From contig PERT01000002.1 in assembly GCA_002928955.1 (NCBI GenBank), positions 53,391 through 117,390 on the forward strand: 64,000 bases of DNA. Direction: 5' to 3'. The notes beneath the pieces are model-generated. The model made no database searches. It saw only the letters and a list, made by a program, of their open reading frames with translations, and was not told the origin of the DNA. Source of the DNA: Hyphomicrobium sp. GTDB lineage: Bacteria > Pseudomonadota > Alphaproteobacteria > Rhizobiales > Hyphomicrobiaceae. The translations under genes and the position numbers were made by a program. Of this stretch, positions 9,060-16,601 are shown piece by piece (the first letter of the stretch is position 1; every line of letters begins with the position of its first letter).

Positions 9060-9674
9060 TCAGACCCTCGACTTGGACGGCCTTACGACGAACGCCAGGC
9101 GATACGGGTTGTGCCCGAGGTTGCGCGGCAGGCGCTCTGCACGCAGCCCGACGACGGCCGCGACGAGGAATCCTTCGGCGGCGGCGAACTTCAAGAGTTC
9201 GCGGGCGTCGGTCAAGGCGCCGAGATCGGGCGGCAGCACGTCCGCGACCAGCATTTGCCCGGATGGCGCGAGCTTGATGGCCAAACTCTCGAAAAGCGGG
9301 CCCGCGGCGGCAGCCTCCACATACTGAAGCACGGAATTGACGACGATGAGATCAAGCGAGCCGTCTGCGACCTCGTCGAGAGGGCCCGGCTTCGGGACGG
9401 TGATGTTGGCAACCGCGCCGAAGCGCGCTTGAAGCTGTTCGCTGACCCTCGACGAGCCGTCGCTGAGGATCAGCCGGCCGACCTCGCTCGCGATGCGATC
9501 TGCCGACAAGGCTTCGCCACACCCAAAATCCATGATGTTCTGGCGTCGCAGCGGGACGTCGGTCCGGGTGGCGAAATCCAACAGGTCATCTGCCAGACGG
9601 TTGTAGTGCGCAGCCTTGTGGCGTCGGCTGACGTAGACCGAGCTGTCGTGCTCCCAGTAGTCCTGCCAGCCCAT
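9060..9674 (-). CDS. Class I SAM-dependent methyltransferase
   Basis: 204 residues with a Rossmann methyltransferase fold: motif I is IMDFGCGEALSADRIA (SAM-binding), an acidic residue follows in LILSDGSS, and motif IV is DLIVVNSVLQYV. The N-terminus MGWQDYWEHDSSVYVSRRHK resembles methyltransferases found in polysaccharide and glycolipid clusters. It starts 136 bp upstream of ugd on the same strand and may be transcribed with it. The substrate cannot be told from the sequence. Confidence 0.8.
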   Translation of the reverse strand: MGWQDYWEHDSSVYVSRRHKAAHYNRLADDLLDFATRTDVPLRRQNIMDFGCGEALSADRIASEVGRLILSDGSSRVSEQLQARFGAVANITVPKPGPLDEVADGSLDLIVVNSVLQYVEAAAAGPLFESLAIKLAPSGQMLVADVLPPDLGALTDARELLKFAAAEGFLVAAVVGLRAERLPRNLGHNPYRLAFVVRPSKSRV

Positions 9675-9910
9675 GTCAACCTTCTCGATAGGCCTTGCGG
9701 GACGAGCCCCGAATGCAGTCGGCGACGCTTTTTAACAGAATTGCAACGATCTTGCCCAGTGATTTGGGCATGAGGTGCCTGTGATCGCAGGAGCGGCATC
9801 ATCGCACGCTGGACGCCTCGGGAGCCGGAGGCCATAAGTGGGGCCGAAATCCGGGGCGTCCAGCCGGCGCCGCGTCTAAGTCACCGTCACCTGCGAGGCG
9901 CAACGCCGCA

Positions 9911-10966
9911 ATGCCCGCCGCCACCGACATCGCGAGCGCGACCGCAGACCCGATATCCGGGTCTCGCGACGCCCGCGGTCTCTCGGTAGTGATCCCGGTG
10001 CTGAACGAGGAGCGAGGGATCGGGGCGTTGCTCGCGCGGCTGACGCCCGTGCTCGATGCGACGGGTGAAAACTGGGACATCCTGTTTGTCGACGACGGAT
10101 CGACCGATGGCACGCTGTTGGCGCTGCGCGCGGCAAACGCCCGCGATCCCCGGGTCAAGGCCATTTCACTGAGCCGCAATTTCGGCAAGGAGATCGCGGT
10201 GGCGGCGGGGCTGCGTCACGCAACCGGCGCCGCGGTGGTGCTGATGGACGCAGACCTGCAGCATCCGCCCGAAGTCATCCCCGAGTTCGTGGCCAAGTGG
10301 CGCGCCGGGTATGACGACGTCTACGCGCAGCGCCAGGACCGGGCGGCGGACAGCCCCTCGCGGCGCCTGCTATCCGTGTTCTACTACCGGACGTTCAAAG
10401 TGCTGTCAGGCACGAAGTTGCCCGAGAACGCTGGTGACTTCCGGCTGCTGTCGCGGCGGGCTGTGGATGCGCTCAATCAGCTGGGGGAACGGGCGCGGTT
10501 CAACAAGGGCTTGTTTGCGTGGATCGGATTCAAGTCGACGGGTGTTCCGTTCAATGTGCCGGACCGGCAGGACGCTGGCGGGTCGCGCTGGAACATGCGC
10601 AAGCTTGTTCGTTTCGCATTCGACGGTATTGCGTCATTCACGACGCTCCCGCTCCGGATCTGGTCGGTGATCGGGCTGGCCGTGTCGCTGTTCGCATTCA
10701 CCTACATCGTGGTGTTTGTCATCAAGACGCTGATTTTCGGGGCCGAACTCAAGGGCTTTCCGACACTGATCGTTTCGATCATGTTCTTCTCGGGCATCCA
10801 GTTGATTTCGCTTGGTGTGATCGGCGAGTATCTCGGCCGGATCTATGAGGAGGTGAAAGCGCGCCCCCTGTTTCTGGTTGCGGAAGAGATTGGCTTGGGC
10901 GGGGACGGCGGAACCAGATCAGGCACGGCCATACCACCCGTGCAGGGAACGCCAGCCGATGGCTGA
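9911..10966 (+). CDS. Polyprenyl-phosphate glycosyltransferase, GT2 (ArnC/DPM1/GtrB-like)
   Basis: 351 residues. The GT2 domain starts LSVVIPVLNEERGI, with the nucleotide-binding VDDGSTDGT and the metal-binding DADLQHPPEV. A Q-x-R-x-W-like region (RWNMRKLVRFAFDG) and two C-terminal membrane helices (about 225-250 and 260-285) complete the DPM1/GtrB layout. Such enzymes transfer a sugar from a nucleotide donor to undecaprenyl phosphate on the cytoplasmic side of the membrane. The stop overlaps the start of the YdjC-type deacetylase by 8 bp, and gtrA follows, suggesting one lipid-linked sugar is made, deacetylated and flipped. Confidence 0.92.
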   Translation: MPAATDIASATADPISGSRDARGLSVVIPVLNEERGIGALLARLTPVLDATGENWDILFVDDGSTDGTLLALRAANARDPRVKAISLSRNFGKEIAVAAGLRHATGAAVVLMDADLQHPPEVIPEFVAKWRAGYDDVYAQRQDRAADSPSRRLLSVFYYRTFKVLSGTKLPENAGDFRLLSRRAVDALNQLGERARFNKGLFAWIGFKSTGVPFNVPDRQDAGGSRWNMRKLVRFAFDGIASFTTLPLRIWSVIGLAVSLFAFTYIVVFVIKTLIFGAELKGFPTLIVSIMFFSGIQLISLGVIGEYLGRIYEEVKARPLFLVAEEIGLGGDGGTRSGTAIPPVQGTPADG

Positions 10967-11849
10967 GCGACACGAGCCAACCGGCGGATCTATCATTTTA
11001 TGCGCCGATGATTACGCCATGACCGTCGGGGTCATGCGGTCGATCGACGAATTGGCGCGCGCTCAAAAGATCTCGGCAACCAGCGCCATGACGACGACCC
11101 GGCATTGGCCGGAACACGGCCAAGGGCTCCGAAGGCTGCGCGCCACGATCGCGATCGGCCTGCACTTCAATCTCACGCTTGGACGTGCCCTGGGGCCGAT
11201 GCCGAAGCTCGCGCCGGATGGCGTGTTTCCAAGAGTTGGTGACGTGACGCGGCTCGCGATCGGAGGCCGGATCGACGCGGACGAGATCGCGGCCGAAATG
11301 ACGCGACAGTGCGACCGCTTCGAGCAGGTGTGCGGCTATCCTCCCGATTTCATCGATGGGCATCAGCATGTCCACGCGTTGTCTGGCATTCGTGACGGTG
11401 TGTTCGCCGCGCTTGGGGCGCGCCACATGTCGCCGGTGCCGCTGATCCGCGATCCTGGCGACAGCCTGGCCGGAATATTCAAGCGCGGATCGGCGATCAC
11501 CAAAGCGGTCGCGCTGTACTGGCTGTCGCGCGGTTTCGGAGCTGCCGCTCGCCGGGCCGGATTTGCAGTGAACAACAGTTTTGCGGGCGTCTCCGATTTC
11601 GATCCCGCGGGGGCGGAACGCGACTTCCAGCGCGCGGCGATCGGCGCGGGGCCACTTCATCTCGTGATGTGCCATCCGGGATTTCCGGATGCCGAGCTCG
11701 AAGGGCTCGATCCCATCACGAAGCGCCGCCGGGTGGAGCATGACATCATTGCGTCGCGTGAACTTTTCGGCGCGAAGCTGTGGCGGCCAGCGCGCTCGGC
11801 CGATGGTCCAGCGACCAATTGGGCAACGGCTCTGGAGCGCGCGGCATGA
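10959..11849 (+). CDS. ChbG/YdjC-family carbohydrate deacetylase
   Basis: 296 residues from the ATG at 10959, which overlaps the preceding gene's stop by 8 bp (translational coupling). The YdjC fold is shown by IILCADDYAMT with the Asp pair D17-D18 and by DFIDGHQHVHAL carrying the metal-binding histidines; MCHPGF near the C-terminus is also typical. Family members remove acetyl groups from N-acetylated sugars (chitobiose, glycolipid head groups). Sitting between a GT2 polyprenyl-phosphate transferase and GtrA, it probably deacetylates a lipid-linked amino sugar, as ArnD and HpnK do in their pathways. Its exact substrate is inferred only. Confidence 0.85.
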   Translation: MAERHEPTGGSIILCADDYAMTVGVMRSIDELARAQKISATSAMTTTRHWPEHGQGLRRLRATIAIGLHFNLTLGRALGPMPKLAPDGVFPRVGDVTRLAIGGRIDADEIAAEMTRQCDRFEQVCGYPPDFIDGHQHVHALSGIRDGVFAALGARHMSPVPLIRDPGDSLAGIFKRGSAITKAVALYWLSRGFGAAARRAGFAVNNSFAGVSDFDPAGAERDFQRAAIGAGPLHLVMCHPGFPDAELEGLDPITKRRRVEHDIIASRELFGAKLWRPARSADGPATNWATALERAA

Positions 11850-12277
11850 TCAAGGATGAGCGTGATCGAGCAACCAACCTGAACGGTGTCGCCCGGCATC
11901 TCGGCGGTTTCGTCGCTGCCGGCATGATCGCATTCAGTGTCGATGCGGCGGTCCTCGCGGCCTTGATCAAAGGCTTGGGGTGGGATCCGTTCAGCGCCCG
12001 CCTCGGCTCGGTGTCGGTCGCGATGTTCGCGGCGTGGCAGGCGCATCGCAGGCTCACGTTCGTTGTGAAACAACCGCCCAGCGTCAAGGAATTCGCATCC
12101 TATGCGGCGGTGGCCTGGACGTCGGCCGCCGTAAATTATGGGCTTTACGCGGTGATCCTCAACGTGCGGCCCGAGACCGATCCGTTGGCCGCACTGTTCG
12201 TCGCATCGCTCATCGCGATGTTCGTCAGTTACTTCGGCATGCGGTTCGGGGTGTTCGGGCGGCCGGATTTGTCGTGA
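11846..12277 (+). CDS. GtrA-family membrane protein
   Basis: 143 residues from an ATG whose ATGA overlaps the previous stop. Four hydrophobic segments (about 17-37, 47-66, 82-102, 113-132) match the GtrA/DPMS topology, ending in FVSYFGMRFGVFGRPD, a typical GtrA C-terminus. GtrA proteins are proposed flippases for polyprenyl-phosphate-linked sugars. It is the last gene of the three-gene operon with the GT2 transferase and YdjC-type deacetylase; the Anbu gene converges on it 18 bp later. Confidence 0.88.
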   Translation: MIKDERDRATNLNGVARHLGGFVAAGMIAFSVDAAVLAALIKGLGWDPFSARLGSVSVAMFAAWQAHRRLTFVVKQPPSVKEFASYAAVAWTSAAVNYGLYAVILNVRPETDPLAALFVASLIAMFVSYFGMRFGVFGRPDLS

Positions 12278-12295
12278 GCGTTGACGCTCAGGGGT

Positions 12296-13033
12296 TCATC
12301 CCTTGAACTCGTCGATCTTGCCAAAAGCTTGCCGCAGAGCCTCCGACCAGGACGAGGAGAGCGACCTGAAGTACTCGTCATCGGGATCGATACGCCGCTC
12401 GCGCTTTACTTCGAGGCTGTCACGCTCATAAAGCAGGAGATCGATCGGCATGCCGACCGACAGGTTGGAGCGGAGCGTAGAGTCGAACGAGAGCAGGATC
12501 AGCTTCGCGGCCTCGCCAAGGCGCATCTTTGAATTAGCCACACGGTCGAGAATAGGTTTGCCGTATTTGTGCTCTCCAATCTGGAGAAAAGGCGTGTCGT
12601 CTGTAGCCTCGATGAAGTTCCCCTCGGCATAGATTTGGAACAATCGCGGCCGCTCATCGCCGATCTGGCCGCCAAAGATGAAGTTGACGCCGAAGCCGGC
12701 CTTGCTGATCTCAAGCGCAGGGCTGTCGATGCGGCGGACTTCCCTAACAGCATCCCCGACGACGCGGGCGGCACGATACATGGTGCTGGCGTCGAATAGC
12801 GTGGGCTCGGCCCGCTGCTCATTGCGCGACGACAACTGCTCGTTCAGGACGCTGATCACAGATTGGCTTATGGCGAGGTTGCCCGCCGACAGCAGCACCA
12901 GGACGCGCTGGCCCGGATCTCGCCAGTAATGAAGTTTTCGGTACTGCGCGATGTTGTCAACGCCTGCGTTGGTCCGCGTATCGGCCGCGAACACGAGACC
13001 ACGCTCAACCCTTAACGCGACGCAATAGGTCAT
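12296..13033 (-). CDS. Anbu (proteasome/HslV-like) peptidase
   Basis: 245 residues of the Ntn-hydrolase proteasome beta fold. The sequence starts MTYCVALRVERGLVFAADTR: after removal of Met, Thr2 would be the catalytic nucleophile, and VFAADTRTNAG matches the proteasome-subunit GLVFAAD-T motif. The length and SAGNLAISQSV region fit the Anbu (ancestral beta subunit) group rather than HslV (about 175 aa). It is the last gene of the minus-strand set ATP-grasp, alpha-E, transglutaminase, Anbu, which is the conserved Anbu neighbourhood known from comparative genomics. Substrate and physiological role are unknown; a role in handling peptides ligated by the ATP-grasp enzyme has been proposed. Confidence 0.92.
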   Translation of the reverse strand: MTYCVALRVERGLVFAADTRTNAGVDNIAQYRKLHYWRDPGQRVLVLLSAGNLAISQSVISVLNEQLSSRNEQRAEPTLFDASTMYRAARVVGDAVREVRRIDSPALEISKAGFGVNFIFGGQIGDERPRLFQIYAEGNFIEATDDTPFLQIGEHKYGKPILDRVANSKMRLGEAAKLILLSFDSTLRSNLSVGMPIDLLLYERDSLEVKRERRIDPDDEYFRSLSSSWSEALRQAFGKIDEFKG

Positions 13034-13069
13034 CGCGGCCTCTCCAGGTATCGGTTCGACGAGCAGGCA

Positions 13070-13900
13070 CTACTGCTGGGACTGCGATTGAGAATCGATA
13101 GCCGATTCGACTTCGACATCAACATCGACATCAAGGGTTTCACCCGAGCCGCCCTGCCGACTGCCGCGGATAGGAGCGGCGGAGGCGGCATCCAATCCAG
13201 TTCCCAATCTCACATAGCGATCGGTCGGGCAAATCCGGTTGGTTGGATCAAAGCCGATCCAGCCGATACCATCGACCCAGGCCTCGGCCCAACCGTGGTG
13301 AGCCTCCGCCGGCTGGTCGTCGCCCGCAATCATGTAGCCGCAGACATAGCGCGCGGGAACACCGGCCGCGCGCGCCGCCGAGATGAAAACGTGCGCGTGG
13401 TCCTGGCAAACACCGTGGCCGCGTGACAACGCTTCCGCAGCGGTGGTTTCGCTGTCGGTCTGGTCGACGGAATACTCAATGCGGTCACCGACGACGTGCA
13501 TGAGCCGATGCAGTCCTGCAACGCCGTCGTCGGCCTTCGCTTCACGTGCAAGGCTGCGGATGCTGCCGCCCGGCGCGGTTAGCATGGTTTCGCGGAGAGA
13601 TACACGTACGGGCGCGACGTCGCGAAGGCCGCGGACTATCCCATCGCGATCGCGGGTCTCGACGATGCCTTCGGCTTCGACGATCAATTCCGAATGCTCA
13701 TGAGCGATCGAGATGAGGTGGCCGACGTTGCCGAACCCGTCGCGGAAAGTGGCAGCCCGTTCGATGCCAGGTGCGCGGATCGCCCATTTGACGACGGATT
13801 GTCCCTCGAATGATGGCGGTGTCAGGCGAAGTGTTAGCACGCCAGACCGGGCGGGTTTATCGTACACGGAGCGGGTGGTATGACGGATACGTATGCGCAT
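13070..13900 (-). CDS. Transglutaminase-like cysteine protease of the Anbu cluster
   Basis: 276 residues from the ATG at 13900 (MRIRIRHTTRSVYDKP), which starts 13 bp after the alpha-E stop; a longer frame reaching 13993 would overlap the alpha-E gene. An N-terminal transglutaminase beta-sandwich domain is followed by the catalytic core with triad Cys in GHGVCQDHAHVF, His in EAHHGWAEAW and Asp in IGFDPTN. The C-terminus ends in an acidic, Gln/Ser-rich tail (DVDVDVEVE...). Such proteins are thought to cut or form isopeptide bonds and travel with Anbu, alpha-E and ATP-grasp proteins. Confidence 0.92.
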   Translation of the reverse strand: MRIRIRHTTRSVYDKPARSGVLTLRLTPPSFEGQSVVKWAIRAPGIERAATFRDGFGNVGHLISIAHEHSELIVEAEGIVETRDRDGIVRGLRDVAPVRVSLRETMLTAPGGSIRSLAREAKADDGVAGLHRLMHVVGDRIEYSVDQTDSETTAAEALSRGHGVCQDHAHVFISAARAAGVPARYVCGYMIAGDDQPAEAHHGWAEAWVDGIGWIGFDPTNRICPTDRYVRLGTGLDAASAAPIRGSRQGGSGETLDVDVDVEVESAIDSQSQSQQ

Positions 13901-13913
13901 GGGTCTCGATCGG

Positions 13914-14861
13914 TCATCCAGAGAAGTGGTAGGTGTCGGCGATCTCCGCACCAAGCCTGTTGTTCCGGGCGATGAAGTCCTGCAAGAACTCATGCAGGCC
14001 AGATTGGAAGATCGCGTTAATATCGCCGGATTCGAGCAGGCTCACGGTGTTTGCCGCGGTGGCTTGGCAGGCTTGGCGATGATGGTAGTAATCGCCCAGG
14101 TCTTCAAGTGCGGTTGCGACTTCAAAATATGAATAACCGAGCGAACGCGGCATCTGCTTGTTGAGGATCAGATACTCGGCGATCCGCCAAGGCTTGTAGT
14201 TCTCCTTGTAGACCCAGCGGTAGCTGCGGTGGGCAGAGACAGAACGCAGGATCGCGCCCCACTGGAAATTATCGACCCCGCCGCCGACGACCTCGCTCGA
14301 CGGCAACAACACGTAGTACTTTACATCGAGTATGCGCGCCGTGTTGTCGGCCCGCTCGAGGAATGTGCCGAGCTGGCTGAAATAGTAGGTGTCGTTGCGC
14401 AATATCGTATTCAGCATGGTGCCGCGGAACAGCGCCGATCGTCCGCGGATCCAGTCAAGCAGCCCCGGCAGCGCGTTCGACGTCACGCTTTCCGGCTTGA
14501 TGGCGCTGAATTCGAGCCACGAGCTGTTGAGGCACTCCCACATGTCGCGTGTCATGGCGGTGCGCTGTGCGCGTGCATTGCGCCGCGCGGCGGAGAGACA
14601 AGAGTAGATGCTCGACGGATTGTCGGGATCGAACAGCAGAAAATCTACGACGTCGCGGGTGTTGATCTGCCCGAATTTTCGCTCGTAACTCTGGGCGCAA
14701 CCCGTGCTTTCCAGTGTCGAACGCCACTCCTCATGAAAGCCTTGCCCCTCGCGCGGCAGCAGCACAATCCGATAGCCGACCTCGAGCAGTCGGGCCATGT
14801 TCTCCGCCCGCTCGACGTAGCGGGACAGCCAGAAAAGGTCGTTTGCGGTTCGTCCCAGCAT
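13914..14861 (-). CDS. Alpha-E domain protein of the Anbu cluster
   Basis: 315 residues, all-helical, with the family's defining opening LGRTANDLFWLSRYVERAEN and a second ...FLERADNTARILDVKYY repeat in the middle. Conserved Glu and Arg residues in both repeats give the domain its name. No catalytic activity is established; co-occurrence links it to circularly permuted ATP-grasp, transglutaminase and Anbu proteins. Here it sits second in that order, 55 bp after the ATP-grasp stop and 13 bp before the transglutaminase start. Confidence 0.92.
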   Translation of the reverse strand: MLGRTANDLFWLSRYVERAENMARLLEVGYRIVLLPREGQGFHEEWRSTLESTGCAQSYERKFGQINTRDVVDFLLFDPDNPSSIYSCLSAARRNARAQRTAMTRDMWECLNSSWLEFSAIKPESVTSNALPGLLDWIRGRSALFRGTMLNTILRNDTYYFSQLGTFLERADNTARILDVKYYVLLPSSEVVGGGVDNFQWGAILRSVSAHRSYRWVYKENYKPWRIAEYLILNKQMPRSLGYSYFEVATALEDLGDYYHHRQACQATAANTVSLLESGDINAIFQSGLHEFLQDFIARNNRLGAEIADTYHFSG

Positions 14862-14916
14862 GGCTTTCAGTTCGTCTCCGTTGCGGCTTCAGACTGCGGC
14901 TCGCGGTGCGCCCGCA

Positions 14917-16335
14917 TCAATCCTGTAGAACCCAGGTGTCTTTGGTTCCGCCGCCCTGGCTCGAATTCACGACGAGCGAGCCCTGCCGCAGCGCGACGCG
15001 CGTCAGCCCGCCTGGCACGAGCCGGACCTGGTCGCCGATCAGCACGAATGGTCGCAGGTCGAGATGGCGAGGTGCGAGGCCCGCATCGACAAGGGTCGGG
15101 CAGGTCGACAGCGCGAGCGTCGGCTGGGCGATGTAGTTGGACGGCCGCGCAGTGAGTTTCAGCCGGAATGCCTCGATTTCTGCCGCCGACGCGGCCGGTC
15201 CGACGAGCATGCCATAGCCGCCGGAGCCATGCACCTCCTTGACCACGAGCTTTTCCAGGTTTTCGAGTACATAGGCGAGATCGTCGGAGCGGCGGCAATT
15301 GTGGGTCGGCACGTTTTTCAGGATCGGCGCGCGGCCGGTATAGAACTCGATGATCTCAGGGATGTAGCTGTAAATCGCCTTGTCGTCGGCAATGCCTGCG
15401 CCGGGCGCGTTGACAATGGTCGTGCGACCCGAGCGATAGACGTCCATCACGCCGGGAACACCCAGCATGGAATCCTTGCGGAACACCAGCGGGTCGAGGA
15501 AATCGTCGTCGATGCGGCGGTAGAGCACGTCGACCTGCCGTAGTCCGAGTGTGGTCTGCATGTGCAGCGCGCCGTCGCGAACAACGAGATCGCGACCCTC
15601 GACGATCTCGACGCCCATCTCGTCAGCCAGGAAGGCGTGTTCAAAGTAGGCGCTGTTGTGGATTCCGGGGGTCAGCACGGCGATCACCGGCTCGCGGTCA
15701 AGCCCGCGCGGCGCCACGCTTTCAAGCGTGCGCAGAAGATTTATCGGGTAGTTCTCGACCGGTGCTACCCGGTTGCGGCTGAACAAGTCCGGGAACATGT
15801 GCATCATGGTCTCGCGGTTCTCAAGCATATAGGAGACGCCGGAGGGGGTGCGCGTGTTGTCTTCGAGTACCAAGAACTCGTTCTCGGATGTGCGAACGAT
15901 GTCGATGCCGATGATGTGGCTGTAGATCCCGAGTGGTGGCTCGACGCCGATCATCTCGGGGACGAATGCCTCGTTCTGGACGATGAGTTCGGCCGGAATG
16001 CGCCCTGCTTTCAGGATCTCCTGGCGATGATAGATATCGTACATGAAGGCGTTGAGAGCTCGCACCCTCTGCTCGATGCCGGCTGACAACTGCCGCCACT
16101 CTGACGCCGAAATGATGCGCGGCACGATATCGAACGGGATCAGCCGCTCGGCCGACGCATTGTCGTTGTAGACCGAAAAGGTGATGCCGGTGCGCCGGAA
16201 CAAGGCTTCCGCTTCGTCGTGCTTGGATTTGAGGTCGGCGATGCGTTGTGTGCCGAGCCACTCGGCTACCATCGCGTAAGGCGAGCGGACTGTGCCGCCC
16301 GAGCCGTACATTTCGTCGAAGTAAGACGTCACCAT
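14917..16335 (-). CDS. Circularly permuted ATP-grasp protein of the Anbu cluster
   Basis: 472 residues, first gene of the minus-strand Anbu set. The sequence contains the family landmarks: FDEMYGSGGTVRSPY at the N-terminus, GIDIVRTSENEFLVLEDNTRTPSGVSYMLENR (metal and nucleotide binding), VLTPGIHNSAYFEH, and a C-terminal VVKEVHGSGGYGMLVGP loop equivalent to the ATP-grasp glycine loop. ATP-grasp enzymes ligate carboxylates to amines or thiols through an acyl phosphate; here a peptide ligase role is proposed but unproven. The promoter should lie in 16336-16601, a region shared with the divergent membrane-protein gene. Confidence 0.93.
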   Translation of the reverse strand: MVTSYFDEMYGSGGTVRSPYAMVAEWLGTQRIADLKSKHDEAEALFRRTGITFSVYNDNASAERLIPFDIVPRIISASEWRQLSAGIEQRVRALNAFMYDIYHRQEILKAGRIPAELIVQNEAFVPEMIGVEPPLGIYSHIIGIDIVRTSENEFLVLEDNTRTPSGVSYMLENRETMMHMFPDLFSRNRVAPVENYPINLLRTLESVAPRGLDREPVIAVLTPGIHNSAYFEHAFLADEMGVEIVEGRDLVVRDGALHMQTTLGLRQVDVLYRRIDDDFLDPLVFRKDSMLGVPGVMDVYRSGRTTIVNAPGAGIADDKAIYSYIPEIIEFYTGRAPILKNVPTHNCRRSDDLAYVLENLEKLVVKEVHGSGGYGMLVGPAASAAEIEAFRLKLTARPSNYIAQPTLALSTCPTLVDAGLAPRHLDLRPFVLIGDQVRLVPGGLTRVALRQGSLVVNSSQGGGTKDTWVLQD

Positions 16336-16601
16336 CAGCCCTCGCCGCCAAACAATTTCACCGATCCAAGGCTAGACCGGAAACAGTGTTGCTGAATAGT
16401 CATTCGATCGCAGTCGAATGACCAATGTCTATGCGTAACCGGTGCGCGGCTGCCTCAACATTGTGCCACAATAAGGGTGGCCGGGCACGATGCGACTGTC
16501 GTTCAGAACAGGCTTGTCGTCATTGGGCGCGGGGACGAAAACGGGGCACCGTCGAACGCAGAATTTAAAAAGCAGGATTTTGCTGTCTCGAGTCATTTCC
16601 G

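Noticed and set aside
13901..13993. Transglutaminase gene starting at 13993
   Set aside because: It would overlap the end of the alpha-E gene by 80 bp and adds residues not found in the family; the ATG at 13900 gives the normal MRIRIRHTT start.
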